A DNA stretch of 60,901 nt from a bacterium (GTDB taxonomy: Bacteria; Pseudomonadota; Alphaproteobacteria; Rhizobiales; Aestuariivirgaceae). This document shows positions 15,749 through 25,017 of the stretch, in pieces; position 1 is the first letter of the stretch, and the number at the start of each line of letters is the position of its first letter. Below the pieces are notes generated by a model. That model saw only the letters and a program-made list of their open reading frames with translations, had not been told where the DNA came from and did not search any database. The stretch covers positions 1 through 60,901 of the forward strand of contig JALHQC010000022.1 in the NCBI GenBank assembly GCA_022842165.1. The letters run 5' to 3'. Position numbers and translations under genes: made by a program.

Positions 15749-16821
15749 CGGATGGCCCGGCCCGCCAGCGACAATTCGAGGATGATCGCGGTGACAGCGC
15801 CCGGCGGCAGGCCGCTCTCGCGGATCAGGTCATCGGCATCGACGGGGCTGGGCGACAGCAATTCCAGGATCAGGTCGCGGTCATTCTCGCTGGTGCCGGG
15901 CGGCTCGATCGCCGGCTGGTCCGGCTCGAAGAATTGCATCTGGCGCGGAGTGAAGCTGGTGGAAAGCTGTTCCAGAACATCGGCTGATGACATCAGCAAT
16001 GCCGCGCCATCGCGGATCAGGCGGTTGCAGCCCTCGCAGCGCGGATCGAGCGGCGAACCCGGAACGGCGAAAACCTCGCGGCCCTGCTCGTTTGCGTAGC
16101 GCGCGGTGATGAGGGAGCCGGAGCGCAAAGCCGCCTCGACGACGATGAGGGCGCGCGCGATTCCGGAAATGATGCGGTTGCGGCGCGGAAAATGCTCCGC
16201 ACGCGGAACGGTTCCGGGCGTCATCTCGGTCACCAGCACGCCGCGTTCGGCGATTCCTGCCTGAAGCGCGTCGTTCTCGGGTGGGTAAACGACATCGAGA
16301 CCGCCTGCAAGGACTGCGATGGTGCCGGTTTCGAGCGAGGCCTCGTGTGCCGCAGTGTCGATGCCGCGGGCGAGGCCCGAGACGATGGCATGGCCGGCGC
16401 CGCCGATCTCCATCGCCATCTGGCGGGCGAACTTGCGGCCGACGGCGGAAGCATTCCGCGCGCCGACGATGCCGACAGCACTCTTGCGCAACAGCCCTGC
16501 ATCGCCCTTGATGCAGATGAGCGGCGGCGCGCCATCGGCCATGCGGAGGAGCGGCGGATAGTCGGGCTCTGACATCGCCACGAAGCGGGCGCCGATCGCT
16601 TGGGCGCGGTCGATATCGCGCTGGGCTGCTTCGGTGCCATACAGCCTGGGCGAACGGGCAAGGCCGCCCTTGCGCGTCAGCTCGGGGATTGCCAGCAAGG
16701 CATCGCCTGCATTGCCGTAGCGGGTAAGCAGCGTGCGGAAGGTCGCCGGACCGACGTTTTCGCTCATCGACAGGCGAAGCCAATCGCGGCGCTCCACGTC
16801 GCTGAGGACCTGATCCATCAT
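15718..16821 (-). CDS. dprA: DNA processing protein DprA
   Basis: This 367-residue protein binds single-stranded DNA and loads RecA during natural transformation; many non-competent bacteria also carry it. The Rossmann-like DprA domain shows GIVGARNASAVGRKFARQMA, SGLARGIDTAAHEASL, and the diagnostic FPRRNRIISGIARALIVVEA. A short N-terminal SAM-like region and a C-terminal winged-helix region (DDLIRESGLPPGAVTAIILE) complete the usual alphaproteobacterial architecture. The start overlaps the plsY stop. In rhizobia dprA commonly sits between plsY and topA; here the gene order downstream differs, with ChaC converging. Confidence 0.94.
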   Translation of the reverse strand: MMDQVLSDVERRDWLRLSMSENVGPATFRTLLTRYGNAGDALLAIPELTRKGGLARSPRLYGTEAAQRDIDRAQAIGARFVAMSEPDYPPLLRMADGAPPLICIKGDAGLLRKSAVGIVGARNASAVGRKFARQMAMEIGGAGHAIVSGLARGIDTAAHEASLETGTIAVLAGGLDVVYPPENDALQAGIAERGVLVTEMTPGTVPRAEHFPRRNRIISGIARALIVVEAALRSGSLITARYANEQGREVFAVPGSPLDPRCEGCNRLIRDGAALLMSSADVLEQLSTSFTPRQMQFFEPDQPAIEPPGTSENDRDLILELLSPSPVDADDLIRESGLPPGAVTAIILELSLAGRAIRYPNGAVSLA

Positions 16822-17423
16822 GCCGACGTGGACTTGCCGATGCGGGGCTCCTCACCCTTCATGATTCGCGCGATGTTGGCCCGGTGCTTGATGAAGACTG
16901 CGGCAGACATCATGGCGGCGGGAAGGATGAGGCTGGTTTCGCCCGTGAAAAATGCGGCGATGGGCGATACAAGGCTCGCCGTGAGCGCCGAGAGCGACGA
17001 CATGCGGAAGGTGGCGGCCATCAATACCCACACGACGATGAAGATCAGCCCCAGCGGCCAGTAAAGCCCGAGCAGGACGCCGATGCTTGTCGCCACGCCC
17101 TTGCCGCCCTTGAAGCCAAGCCACATCGGGAAGAGGTGGCCGAAAAACGCCGCAAGCCCGGCAAGGATTGCCGCCTGCGGCCCATAGAGCCAGCCCATGA
17201 GGAGCGCCGGCACCGTGCCCTTGAGCGCATCGAGGATCAGGGTCAGGGCCGCAACCGTCTTGTTACCAGTACGGAGCACGTTGGTGGCGCCGATGTTGCC
17301 CGAGCCGATGGTGCGGATATCGCCGAGGCCCGCCGATTTTGTGAGGATCAGGCCGAAGGGGATTGTGCCGCAGAGATAGCCGAAGACCAGCGAAACCAGC
17401 ATTTCAAGGCCGGACAGACCCAT
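16818..17423 (-). CDS. plsY: Glycerol-3-phosphate acyltransferase PlsY
   Basis: This 201-residue inner-membrane enzyme acylates glycerol 3-phosphate from acyl-phosphate, the first step of phospholipid synthesis. It has the three conserved cytoplasmic motifs: TIGSGNIGATNVLRTGNK, GFKGGKGVATSIGVLLG, and a C-terminal HRANIARIMKGEEPRIG. About five membrane segments are visible. It starts 24 bases after pyrC' and overlaps dprA, continuing a pyrB-pyrC'-plsY-dprA order that is conserved in Hyphomicrobiales. Confidence 0.95.
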   Translation of the reverse strand: MGLSGLEMLVSLVFGYLCGTIPFGLILTKSAGLGDIRTIGSGNIGATNVLRTGNKTVAALTLILDALKGTVPALLMGWLYGPQAAILAGLAAFFGHLFPMWLGFKGGKGVATSIGVLLGLYWPLGLIFIVVWVLMAATFRMSSLSALTASLVSPIAAFFTGETSLILPAAMMSAAVFIKHRANIARIMKGEEPRIGKSTSA

Positions 17424-17447
17424 CGTTTTCTCCAGAGGACCCGAGTA

Positions 17448-18764
17448 TCAGCGAGCGTAGGCGTAAACGCTTTCGCCCGCAACGATGGTCTCGACGCAGC
17501 GGCCTTCCAGCGTCCGGTGCTCGAAGGGCGAGTTCTTGGCGCGGGAGCGCAGCGACTCTTCCTCCACCGTCCATGACAGGTTGAGGTCCACCAGAGCGAA
17601 ATCGGCCGGGGCACCGGGGGCGAGGCGGCCGGTTTCCAGCCCGAGGATTTCGGCGGGCTTTGAAGACATCGCTTCCACAAGCCGTTGCAAGCTCATGTTT
17701 TCATTGTGATAAAGGCCGAGCGTAGCGGAGAGCATGGTTTCCAGCCCGATGGCGCCGAAAGCCGCTTCGGCGAAGGGCAGGCGCTTGGTGTCGGCGCTTT
17801 GCGGGTCATGGCCGGAGACGATGACATCGATGGTGCCGTCGGCCACGGCGTCGACCAGGGCGCGGCGGTCCTGCTCGGTCCGGAGCGGCGGGGAAAGCTT
17901 GAAGAAGGTGCGGTAGGCGCCGATGTCGTTCTCGTTCAGCACGAGGTGGTGGACCGATACGCCGCAGGTGACGGGCAGGCCACGGGCCTTCGCCGCGCGG
18001 ATCACCTCGATCGAAAGCTGGCTCGAAATCTGCGAGGCGTGATAGCGCCCACCCGTCATCTCGACAAGCCGCAGGTCGCGCTCGAGCATGATGACTTCAG
18101 CCATCGCAGGGTTGCCGGACAGGCCCAGCCTGCTCGCCGTTTCGCCGGCGTTCATGACGCCCGATGAGAGGTGCGGCTCCTCCACATGCTGAACGACCAG
18201 CATGTCGAAATCCCTGGCGTAGGTGAGGGCGCGGCGCAGCACATTGGCGTTCTGGAGGGATTTCGTGCCTTCGGTGATGGCGACGGCCCCGGCTTCCTTG
18301 AGGCCGCCGATCTCGGTCATCAGTTCCCCGCCCAGGCCCTTGGTGATGGCGGCCATGGGCGCCACCCGCACCAATGCCGTATCGCGCGCGCGGCGGAGGA
18401 TAAAGTCGACGATTGCGGCATCATCGATGATCGGCTGCGTGTTGGGCATGACGATCATGGTGGTGACGCCGCCGGCAGCCGCTGCCTCCGAAGCGCTCGC
18501 CAGCGTCTCGCGGTATTCGGTGCCAGGCTCGCCCGTAAAGACGCGCATGTCGATCAGGCCGGGAATGAGAGTGAGGCCCGAACAATCGGTGATGGCGGTT
18601 CCGGCACCGGCCGATTCGCGGGTGACCTTCGGGCCGACGCCGAGGATCCAGCCATCCTCGATCAGGATGCCGCCCTTGCCGTTCAGATCTTGAGCAGGGG
18701 CCACGATGTTGGCGTTGACATAGGCACGGCGGGCCGAAGTGGCGCGCGAGGCGGGCGTTTTCAT
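17448..18764 (-). CDS. pyrC': Dihydroorotase-like PyrC' (non-catalytic partner of aspartate carbamoyltransferase)
   Basis: This 438-residue amidohydrolase-fold protein has the overall length and pattern of a type I dihydroorotase but lacks key metal ligands. The usual D-x-H-x-H motif before REPG reads [13 protein letters not shown], so both histidines are gone. The usual TDHAPH segment reads [26 protein letters not shown] is still present. In Pseudomonas and others such an inactive PyrC' is a structural subunit needed for PyrB dodecamer assembly; I infer the same here. The start overlaps the pyrB stop (ATGA). A real dihydroorotase must be encoded elsewhere. Confidence 0.9.
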   Translation of the reverse strand: MKTPASRATSARRAYVNANIVAPAQDLNGKGGILIEDGWILGVGPKVTRESAGAGTAITDCSGLTLIPGLIDMRVFTGEPGTEYRETLASASEAAAAGGVTTMIVMPNTQPIIDDAAIVDFILRRARDTALVRVAPMAAITKGLGGELMTEIGGLKEAGAVAITEGTKSLQNANVLRRALTYARDFDMLVVQHVEEPHLSSGVMNAGETASRLGLSGNPAMAEVIMLERDLRLVEMTGGRYHASQISSQLSIEVIRAAKARGLPVTCGVSVHHLVLNENDIGAYRTFFKLSPPLRTEQDRRALVDAVADGTIDVIVSGHDPQSADTKRLPFAEAAFGAIGLETMLSATLGLYHNENMSLQRLVEAMSSKPAEILGLETGRLAPGAPADFALVDLNLSWTVEEESLRSRAKNSPFEHRTLEGRCVETIVAGESVYAYAR

Positions 18765-19720
18765 GCGTTGCCTCCGCCCGGCATGTTGCGCGAAAGCGCA
18801 TCCAGCACCGCCATGCGCACGGCCACACCCATTTCCACCTGTTCGCGGATGACAGACTGCGCGCCATCCGCCACGTCCGAGTCGATCTCGATGCCGCGGT
18901 TCATCGGGCCGGGGTGCATCACCAGTGCATCGGGCTTCGCCAGCTTCAGCTTCTCGGCGTTGAGGCCGAAGAAGCGGTAATACTCTCGGATCGACGGCAC
19001 GAAGGCGCCCGACATGCGCTCGAGCTGGAGCCTGAGCATCATGACGACATCGGCATTCCGCAACCCGTCTTCCATGTTGCGGTGAACCTCGACGCCGAAG
19101 TTGGCGATGCCCGAGGGCAGCAGCGTCGATGGCGCCACGACGCGGACATGGACGCCCAGCTTGTTCAGGAGATGGATGTTGGAGCGGGCCACGCGCGAGT
19201 GCAGCACGTCGCCGCAGATCGCCACGACGAGCCCCTCGAACCGCTTCTTGTGGCGGCGGATCGTCAAGGCATCGAGCAGGGCTTGCGTCGGGTGCTCGTG
19301 CTGGCCGTCGCCCGCGTTGATGACGGCACAGGAGACTTTCTGGGCCAGAAGCTCGACCGCGCCGGAGGACTGGTGGCGCACCACCAGGAAATCCGGCTGC
19401 ATGGCATTGATGGTCATCGCGGTGTCGAGCAGCGTTTCGCCCTTCGACACGGCAGAATTGGCGATCGCCATGTTCATGACGTCGGCTCCCAGCCGCTTTC
19501 CGGCGATCTCGAAGGAGCTTTGCGTGCGGGTGGAGGCTTCGAAGAACAGGTTTACCTGGGTGCGGCCCTGCAGAACGCTGTGGCGCTTGTCGATCTGGCG
19601 GCTGACCTCGACATATTTCTCGGCAAGGTCGAGGAGGGCTGTCGCCTCCAGATGGTTGATGTCCTCGACCGCCAGCAGGTGCTGGCTTTTGAAGAGCGGC
19701 AATCGCGCGGGGCTGGTCAT
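18761..19720 (-). CDS. pyrB: Aspartate carbamoyltransferase catalytic subunit
   Basis: This 319-residue enzyme makes carbamoyl-aspartate in pyrimidine synthesis. The carbamoyl-phosphate loop is [20 protein letters not shown], and [14 protein letters not shown] and [12 protein letters not shown] are the aspartate- and phosphate-binding regions. I chose ATG 19720 ([20 protein letters not shown]) because the family starts there; in-frame codons upstream add only unrelated residues. It is the first gene of pyrB-pyrC'-plsY-dprA. No regulatory pyrI is present, consistent with the PyrBC' type. Confidence 0.95.
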   Translation of the reverse strand: MTSPARLPLFKSQHLLAVEDINHLEATALLDLAEKYVEVSRQIDKRHSVLQGRTQVNLFFEASTRTQSSFEIAGKRLGADVMNMAIANSAVSKGETLLDTAMTINAMQPDFLVVRHQSSGAVELLAQKVSCAVINAGDGQHEHPTQALLDALTIRRHKKRFEGLVVAICGDVLHSRVARSNIHLLNKLGVHVRVVAPSTLLPSGIANFGVEVHRNMEDGLRNADVVMMLRLQLERMSGAFVPSIREYYRFFGLNAEKLKLAKPDALVMHPGPMNRGIEIDSDVADGAQSVIREQVEMGVAVRMAVLDALSRNMPGGGNA

Positions 19721-19869
19721 TAAAACCGGGTGTGTAGGGGTGAATGCCCGGCGCAGCAAGGGCGAAATTCCGGATGTTCACCGGGTTTGCCGCCTGGGGC
19801 ATCCAGCGTCCCAAAATGCACGTAATTTGGGGGCAGGTTCGAGTTCAACAAGGAAGGTTGGGTATCGCG

Positions 19870-21429
19870 ATGACCGTCAATATCATTCAGAACGCTGCAC
19901 AGGTTCTGGCGGGCTCTTTCATGGCCCGTGCCGTCTATGGCGGGGAGTATATCCAGCCTGCCTTCGACATCGGCGGAGACGATGATGCCGAGAAGGCCGA
20001 CAACTATCGTGGCTACCTCGAATCGGTGGGGAACTGGATTGTTCTCGACGATACGACTCTTTCCGGATTCGACGGTTCAGGAGGCGATGCGGAGTTCACC
20101 GGCGGCGGGCTGTACAATGCCCGTGTGAAGTTCACTGGCAGCTTCGATGCCCAAGGGATGCTGGCTGTCGAAAACGGCGATACGCTGGTCCTCACTTTTC
20201 GAGGGACGGACGGCAAGGACCCCGCGCTGACCGGGCAAACCTTCACGGGGAAGGGCCTCGCCTCGCATTATGAGGCTTTCGCGCCGCTGATCGATGCGGC
20301 CTATGATTATCTCGCGGCGCATTCGGAGATCACCGATGTCGTCGTTTCAGGGCACAGCCTGGGCGGTGCGCTGGTCGATGTCTTCGCCCTCGTCGATGCC
20401 GAGCGCTTCCGCACCCTGCGGCCCGATGGTCTGACGCTTGTCTCCCTTGGGTCGTCAGGCGTGCCGGAGGACATTGGCGACCATCTTGACGGCGTGGGCG
20501 CGTTCGTAGCACCGGCGGATTACATCTCGATTGTCAACAGCGAGGACCGCGCCCATTTCGCCGACCAGTTCCCCGATTTTCCGGAAGATATCGGGCTGAT
20601 CCCGATTTTCGTGCTCAAGGATAATGCCCAGCTGGGGGCTGACCTGGTTTTCGATGTGCCAAACATCAGAAACCGGGACGTCGAGTACCTGGACCCCGAC
20701 GACAATCCGCTAACCTATCGCGGACTAGGAGCCGAGCATAACAGCGCCCTCATCTGGGCCAATCTGCAGGGCCTGGTTTCCGATCCGCTGTTCGAATTCC
20801 ACAACGGGCACAGGCTGATCGCGGGCGTCACCGACTACGGCGCGCTTCCCGACTATGACGGCGAGGCGATCTCGCTATTCAAAGGCTATGAGGGGCTTGG
20901 CGATCCCGCCGACGACAATGACCGGGGCGGCAAGATGCTGCTGGGCAGCGCCGGCAGGGACTATATCTACGGGATGACGGGCGAAGACCGGATCGACGGC
21001 AGAGCCGGCAACGACCTGCTTTCAGGCGGAGACGACGCTGACATCGTCATCGGAGGGCGCGGTAACGACATTCTGGCTGGCGGGCTTGGCGGCGATCAGC
21101 TCGCCGGTGGCCCGGGCGGCGACTGGTTCTTCTACGACCAAATCGCCCAGTCGGTCAGCGCCGGGCGGGACTCGATCATCGATTTTCAGCTGGGCGTGGA
21201 CAAGATCGCCGTCAGCGCTATCGATGCGCAGACAGCGACCCCCGGCGATCAGGACTTCGTGTTCATTGAAGCGGGCGGATTTACCGGCGAAGGCCAGATC
21301 CGGGCCGCGCAGGTGGGCGCCAATACTGTGCTGCTGTTCAATACCACGGGGGCCGGCGGTGCCGAAATGACCATACTGCTGCGCGGCATCCTCGCGGCGG
21401 ACGTGACCGGTTCCGATTTCATCCTGTGA
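19870..21429 (+). CDS. RTX-type class 3 lipase-like protein, probably secreted by a type I system
   Basis: The 519-residue protein begins MTVNIIQNAAQVLAGSFMAR and has no Sec signal. Residues 110-230 look like a fungal-type (class 3) lipase. The nucleophile Ser lies near residue 163 in VVVSGHSLGGALVD, preceded by GDTLVLTFRGTDGKD. From about residue 355 come calcium-binding RTX nonapeptides (GRAGNDLLSGGDDADIVIGG, GGRGNDILAGGLGGDQLAGG), then a typical C-terminal type I secretion region with FFYDQIAQSV and DSIIDFQLGVDKIAV. No transporter is nearby. AAGGAAGG precedes the start. Its last 11 bases overlap the convergent AEC transporter gene. Confidence 0.88.
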   Translation: MTVNIIQNAAQVLAGSFMARAVYGGEYIQPAFDIGGDDDAEKADNYRGYLESVGNWIVLDDTTLSGFDGSGGDAEFTGGGLYNARVKFTGSFDAQGMLAVENGDTLVLTFRGTDGKDPALTGQTFTGKGLASHYEAFAPLIDAAYDYLAAHSEITDVVVSGHSLGGALVDVFALVDAERFRTLRPDGLTLVSLGSSGVPEDIGDHLDGVGAFVAPADYISIVNSEDRAHFADQFPDFPEDIGLIPIFVLKDNAQLGADLVFDVPNIRNRDVEYLDPDDNPLTYRGLGAEHNSALIWANLQGLVSDPLFEFHNGHRLIAGVTDYGALPDYDGEAISLFKGYEGLGDPADDNDRGGKMLLGSAGRDYIYGMTGEDRIDGRAGNDLLSGGDDADIVIGGRGNDILAGGLGGDQLAGGPGGDWFFYDQIAQSVSAGRDSIIDFQLGVDKIAVSAIDAQTATPGDQDFVFIEAGGFTGEGQIRAAQVGANTVLLFNTTGAGGAEMTILLRGILAADVTGSDFIL

Positions 21430-22354
21430 TGCCCGCCGCGTAGAGGACAAGCGGGATGGTGATCACCGCGGCGATCACCTGTAGCGTCAGGATATTGGCG
21501 ACCATCGGCGCATCGCCGCCCATTTGGCGGGCCAGCACATAGGCGCCTGAACCGGTGGGCACAGCACCGCAGAGCAGCGCCACTGCAAAGGCATCGCCCG
21601 TTACGCCCATCAGCATCAGGGCTGCGGCCATCAAGGCGGGCATGACAAGAAGTTTCAGGATGGTGGCGGCCGCCACCGGTGGCCAGGCCGACATCGCCTC
21701 GCCGAGGCGCAGGCCGGCGCCGACCGTCAGCAATGCGAGGCCGAGCGCGCCACGGCCGATCATGTCCAGCACCTGGATGCCCATCGCCGGCAGGGTCAGC
21801 CCGGACAGTTGCCATGCGACGCCGCCCAGGGAAGAAAACACGAAGGGATTGCGGATGATCGACAGGACCATCGTCTTCGCATCGAGCTTCGACTCGCGGG
21901 CAAAGCGCGCCATCACCATGACGCAGAGGATATTGAGGAGCGGCGTCATTGCGGCAGCGCTGACGGCGCCAAGCGACAAGGCCTTCGGTCCGAACTGCAG
22001 GGGAATGATCGCGAAGGCGATGAAAGTATGCCAGCGCGCGGCGCCCTGGACGAGGCTGGTGAATTGCGGGCCGTCGATCTTCAATGCCGCCATGACGGGC
22101 CGGTGGAAGATAAGCAGCAGCGCAAACATGGCGAGTACGGCCATGATCATCGCCAGCGCCATCTGCAGCACCGGCACGGACGAAAAATCCGCCGCGGCGA
22201 TTTCCTTGAAGATGATGGCGGGGAAGAGGACGAAATAGCAAAGCTGGTCCAGAGCCAGCCATTGTTCCTCGCGGATGATATGGAAGCGCCGTAACGCGAA
22301 GCCGATCAGGATGACGATGAAGACCGGGAGCAGGGCGAGAAAAATCGTCGTCAT
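21419..22354 (-). CDS. AEC-family (auxin efflux carrier-like) transporter
   Basis: This 311-residue membrane protein has about ten hydrophobic segments in two inverted halves and belongs to the AEC family, which exports or imports small organic acids such as malate or malonate. It starts MTTIFLALLPVFIVILIGF. The typical RRFHIIREEQWLALDQLCYF follows the first helix, and FFLFP-like FVLFPAIIFKEIA ends the second. LLCGAVPTGSGAYVLARQMG is the conserved segment before the penultimate helices. The start overlaps the ruvX stop by four bases, so the two are co-transcribed. The substrate is unknown. Confidence 0.88.
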   Translation of the reverse strand: MTTIFLALLPVFIVILIGFALRRFHIIREEQWLALDQLCYFVLFPAIIFKEIAAADFSSVPVLQMALAMIMAVLAMFALLLIFHRPVMAALKIDGPQFTSLVQGAARWHTFIAFAIIPLQFGPKALSLGAVSAAAMTPLLNILCVMVMARFARESKLDAKTMVLSIIRNPFVFSSLGGVAWQLSGLTLPAMGIQVLDMIGRGALGLALLTVGAGLRLGEAMSAWPPVAAATILKLLVMPALMAAALMLMGVTGDAFAVALLCGAVPTGSGAYVLARQMGGDAPMVANILTLQVIAAVITIPLVLYAAGITG

Positions 22355-22815
22355 CGAAGCGAATCCAGCGCGGCCTGCAGGATCCAGGCGGCGGCCAGCT
22401 TGTCGATGACCTGGTCGCGCTTGGCACGCGAGGCATCGGCGGCGATCAGCATGCGTTCGACTGCGGCGGTCGACAGCCGCTCGTCCCAATAGACGATCGG
22501 GATATCCGACAGCTTCGCAAAATTGCGGGCGAAGGCGCGGGTCGACTGGCAGCGGGGGCCCTCGGTACCGTCCATGTTGACGGGCAGTCCCAGGACGATC
22601 AGCCCGATATTCTCGCGCGTGGCAATCGACATCAGTCGCTCGGCATCGGCGGTAAATTTCTTGCGTTCGATCGTCTCGATGGGGGTCGCGATCATCCGCG
22701 TGCGGTCGCTGGTGGCGACGCCGATGGTTTTCGAGCCGAGATCGAGCCCCATCAGCCGCTTGTCAGGGAGAACGGTTTCAAGTGCTGTCTTGAGCGGGAC
22801 GTCGGGGGGTGCCAT
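22351..22815 (-). CDS. ruvX: RuvX/YqgF RNase H-like nuclease
   Basis: This 154-residue RNase H-fold protein (YqgF family) is a putative Holliday junction resolvase that in practice is linked to 16S rRNA 5' maturation. It has the expected acidic active-site regions: MGLDLGSKTIGVATSD near residue 22, VLGLPVNMDGTEG, the motif VYWDERLST, and the C-terminal DKLAAAWILQAALD. The N-terminal 19 residues before the first strand are normal for rhizobial homologues. It lies divergent from the UPF0173 hydrolase. Confidence 0.93.
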   Translation of the reverse strand: MAPPDVPLKTALETVLPDKRLMGLDLGSKTIGVATSDRTRMIATPIETIERKKFTADAERLMSIATRENIGLIVLGLPVNMDGTEGPRCQSTRAFARNFAKLSDIPIVYWDERLSTAAVERMLIAADASRAKRDQVIDKLAAAWILQAALDSLR

Positions 22816-22911
22816 GGCGCTGCACTAGCTCATTTGGCAGGTGGGGCAAACGGCTAACTTGCCATCGGCGCCACGCCGGTGGATCATGGTTGCCAGTCTG
22901 GAGCATCGCTT

Positions 22912-23619
22912 ATGAAAATCACCTACCACGGCCATTCGGCCTTCCGCATCGAGACCGGCAAGGCGGTGATTCTCATCGATCCGTTCTTCACTGGAAACCC
23001 GGCAGCGACAGCAGGCTGGGAGGAGGCATCGAGAGGCTGCACGCACCTGCTGCTGACCCATGGCCATGGCGACCACACAGGCGACTCGCTCGAAATTCTC
23101 AAGGCCACGGGCGCCATGCTGGTATCGAACTTCGAAATCTGCACCTGGCTCAGTTCCAAGGGTGTCGAGAACTACAGCCCTGGCAATCACGGCGGGCGGA
23201 TATCGTTCGACGATTTCGATGTGATCTTCACCAACGCCTGGCATTCCTCCTCTGATACATCGAGCGGCACGCCACTCTATCTGGGAAATCCAGCGGGCTT
23301 CATCATCGAACCCCGGACAGAGCCGGGAAAGACACTCTACATCGCGGGCGATACCGGATTGTCGCTGGACATGAAGCTGATCCAAGAACTTTACAAACCG
23401 GTATTCGGCATTCTGCCGATCGGCGACCGCTTCACCATGGGCGGCGACCAGGCGGCCTATGCGTGCCGCAACTTCTTCGATTTCAAGATGGTCATCCCCT
23501 GCCACTACGCCTCGTTCAAGGGTTTTGTGGCGGAGGACGCCTCGCAATTCCTTGCCGCCATGGGGCCAGATGCAAGCAAGGTGAAAGTCATGGCTTCAGG
23601 CGAGATGGCGGAGTTTTGA
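22912..23619 (+). CDS. UPF0173 metal-dependent hydrolase
   Basis: This 235-residue protein has the metallo-beta-lactamase fold. The start MKITYHGHSAFRIETG is highly conserved in the family. The metal site is LTHGHGDHTGDSLEI, and further ligands are expected in YSPGNHGG, IAGDTGLSLDMK and VIPCHYASF. The substrate is unknown; the UPF0173 family is broadly conserved. The ATG at 22912 fits the family start better than an in-frame TTG 33 bases upstream. One base separates it from the acetyltransferase gene. Confidence 0.9.
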   Translation: MKITYHGHSAFRIETGKAVILIDPFFTGNPAATAGWEEASRGCTHLLLTHGHGDHTGDSLEILKATGAMLVSNFEICTWLSSKGVENYSPGNHGGRISFDDFDVIFTNAWHSSSDTSSGTPLYLGNPAGFIIEPRTEPGKTLYIAGDTGLSLDMKLIQELYKPVFGILPIGDRFTMGGDQAAYACRNFFDFKMVIPCHYASFKGFVAEDASQFLAAMGPDASKVKVMASGEMAEF

Positions 23620-23620
23620 C

Positions 23621-24316
23621 ATGGTCAGGAAACCCGCAAGGCCCGTCGGAGCCATCGTTGATCCGCCGCCGCCGGGGTCGAAGCCCGACATGCGGCCGCT
23701 GCACGGGTTGTGGATGCTGCTGGAGCCTGTCTCGGCAGAGAAGCATGCCAGGGGGCTCTATGACTCGTTCAAGGATAGCGACCCCGATGGCGCGGTTTGG
23801 ACCTATCTGGGCTATGGCCCGTGGGCCAGTTTCGAGGCTTTCGAAGCATGGGTGAAGGAGCGCGAGGCCTCGCGCGATCCGTGGTTCTATGCCTTCGTGA
23901 AGCGCGAGGGGCACAAGCCCGTTGGCATGGGCTCCTTCATGCGGAGCGATGCGCCGAACGGGGTGATCGAGATCGGCCATATCTGGATGTCGCCCGGCCT
24001 GCAGAAGACCAGGGAAGCGACGGAGGCGATCTTCCTGATGATCCGCCATTGTTTCGACGACCTCGGCGTCAGGCGGCTGGAATGGAAGTGCGATGCGCTC
24101 AACGCGCCGTCCCGCCAGGCCGCCGAGCGGTTCGGCTTCACCTTCGAGGGCATTTTCCGCCAGCACCTGATCGTCAAGGGCCGGAACCGCGATACGGCAT
24201 GGTACGCCATGCTGGACAAGGATTGGCACCGGGTGAGGGCTGGTTTCGAGGCCTGGCTGAAACCCGGTAACTTCGATGCGAAGGGACGCCAGAAGGCCAA
24301 GTTGCAGTTCGATTGA
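23621..24316 (+). CDS. GNAT-family N-acetyltransferase (RimJ/RimL-like)
   Basis: This 231-residue protein belongs to the RimJ/RimL branch that acetylates N-terminal amines or small amines. The acetyl-CoA region is GVIEIGHIWMSPGLQKTREA followed by EAIFLMIRHCFDDLGVRRLE. WKCDALNAPSRQAAERFGF is the conserved C-terminal half, where Asn and the following Ser/Arg are standard. GIFRQHLIVKGRNRDTAWYA completes the fold. It is the second gene of a two-gene unit after the UPF0173 hydrolase; the substrate is not evident. Confidence 0.9.
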   Translation: MVRKPARPVGAIVDPPPPGSKPDMRPLHGLWMLLEPVSAEKHARGLYDSFKDSDPDGAVWTYLGYGPWASFEAFEAWVKEREASRDPWFYAFVKREGHKPVGMGSFMRSDAPNGVIEIGHIWMSPGLQKTREATEAIFLMIRHCFDDLGVRRLEWKCDALNAPSRQAAERFGFTFEGIFRQHLIVKGRNRDTAWYAMLDKDWHRVRAGFEAWLKPGNFDAKGRQKAKLQFD

Positions 24317-24426
24317 CCGGCAGACTCTTTGCTTGATCGAACGAAAGTCGAACAAAGCTCCCTTATTCCCGGAGGGTTGGCGTAAGTCTAAGCTACCTTG
24401 GCAAACTGTCGATGCTGGAGGCCGCC

Positions 24427-24927
24427 ATGCTGAAAAGGAAATCTGCGCTCGATCATCTGAACAATGGCCGCGAGCCACATATTGTGCATCATATACCAGC
24501 GGGCGCGCCAGGCTACGCCGAAGCGAAGGGCGGGGCCATGGTCGTCTCAAGCCCTGCGGAAGTTGACGCGCTGATAAAAGGCATCAAACCCGGCGAAGTC
24601 GTGACCCTCGACGATCTTCGGGCTGCACTGGCGAGACGCCATCAGGTGGCGGTTGCCTGTCCGGTTTCAACGGCTATCTTCGCCAACATGGCAGCACGTG
24701 CGGCAGAAGAGCTGCGCGCACAAGGCGTTCCCCTTAGCGCATTGACCCCGTGGTGGCGGGTGCTGCGGAAGGGCGGCTTCCTGAACCCGAAGCTGCCCGG
24801 GGGCATCGAGCGGCAGGCAATTCTCTTGCGGGCCGAGGCGGTGCAAGTCTCGCCACTGCGCAAACATCTTGCGGTGTATGACTTCGAGGCACGCCGGCCC
24901 AACAGAAATATCGAGGAAACGGCCTGA
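24427..24927 (+). CDS. MGMT-like (alkyltransferase-like) protein without the acceptor cysteine
   Basis: This 166-residue protein resembles a family annotated as MGMT-type DNA-binding proteins in other bacteria. Similar parts are GEVVTLDDLRAALARRHQ, CPVSTAIFANMAARAAEE, and LTPWWRVLRKGGFLNPKLPG. The position of the methyl-acceptor PCHRV motif reads PWWRV, so the active-site Cys is missing, as in alkyltransferase-like proteins that only flag alkylated guanines. The ATG at 24427 is preceded by CTGGAGG at good spacing, better than an in-frame ATG at 24412. The assignment is by recollection of family pattern and is moderately sure. Confidence 0.65.
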   Translation: MLKRKSALDHLNNGREPHIVHHIPAGAPGYAEAKGGAMVVSSPAEVDALIKGIKPGEVVTLDDLRAALARRHQVAVACPVSTAIFANMAARAAEELRAQGVPLSALTPWWRVLRKGGFLNPKLPGGIERQAILLRAEAVQVSPLRKHLAVYDFEARRPNRNIEETA

Positions 24928-25017
24928 CTTCTTTCCGGCGAGACCAGAAAGCCAAGTTGCAGGTGGCTTGAGCCAATGCTATTCGGCGCGCTCTGAATTC
25001 TCGAAGGATTGGATCTC

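Noticed and set aside
17448-19814. One continuous leftward frame that would fuse upstream sequence to PyrC'.
   Set aside because: The upstream part is an out-of-frame reading of pyrB. PyrC' has a proper ATG at 18764 overlapping the pyrB stop.
24334-24356. CGAACGAAAGTCGAAC near the MGMT-like gene.
   Set aside because: The two CGAAC words are in direct, not inverted, orientation and do not form the palindrome.
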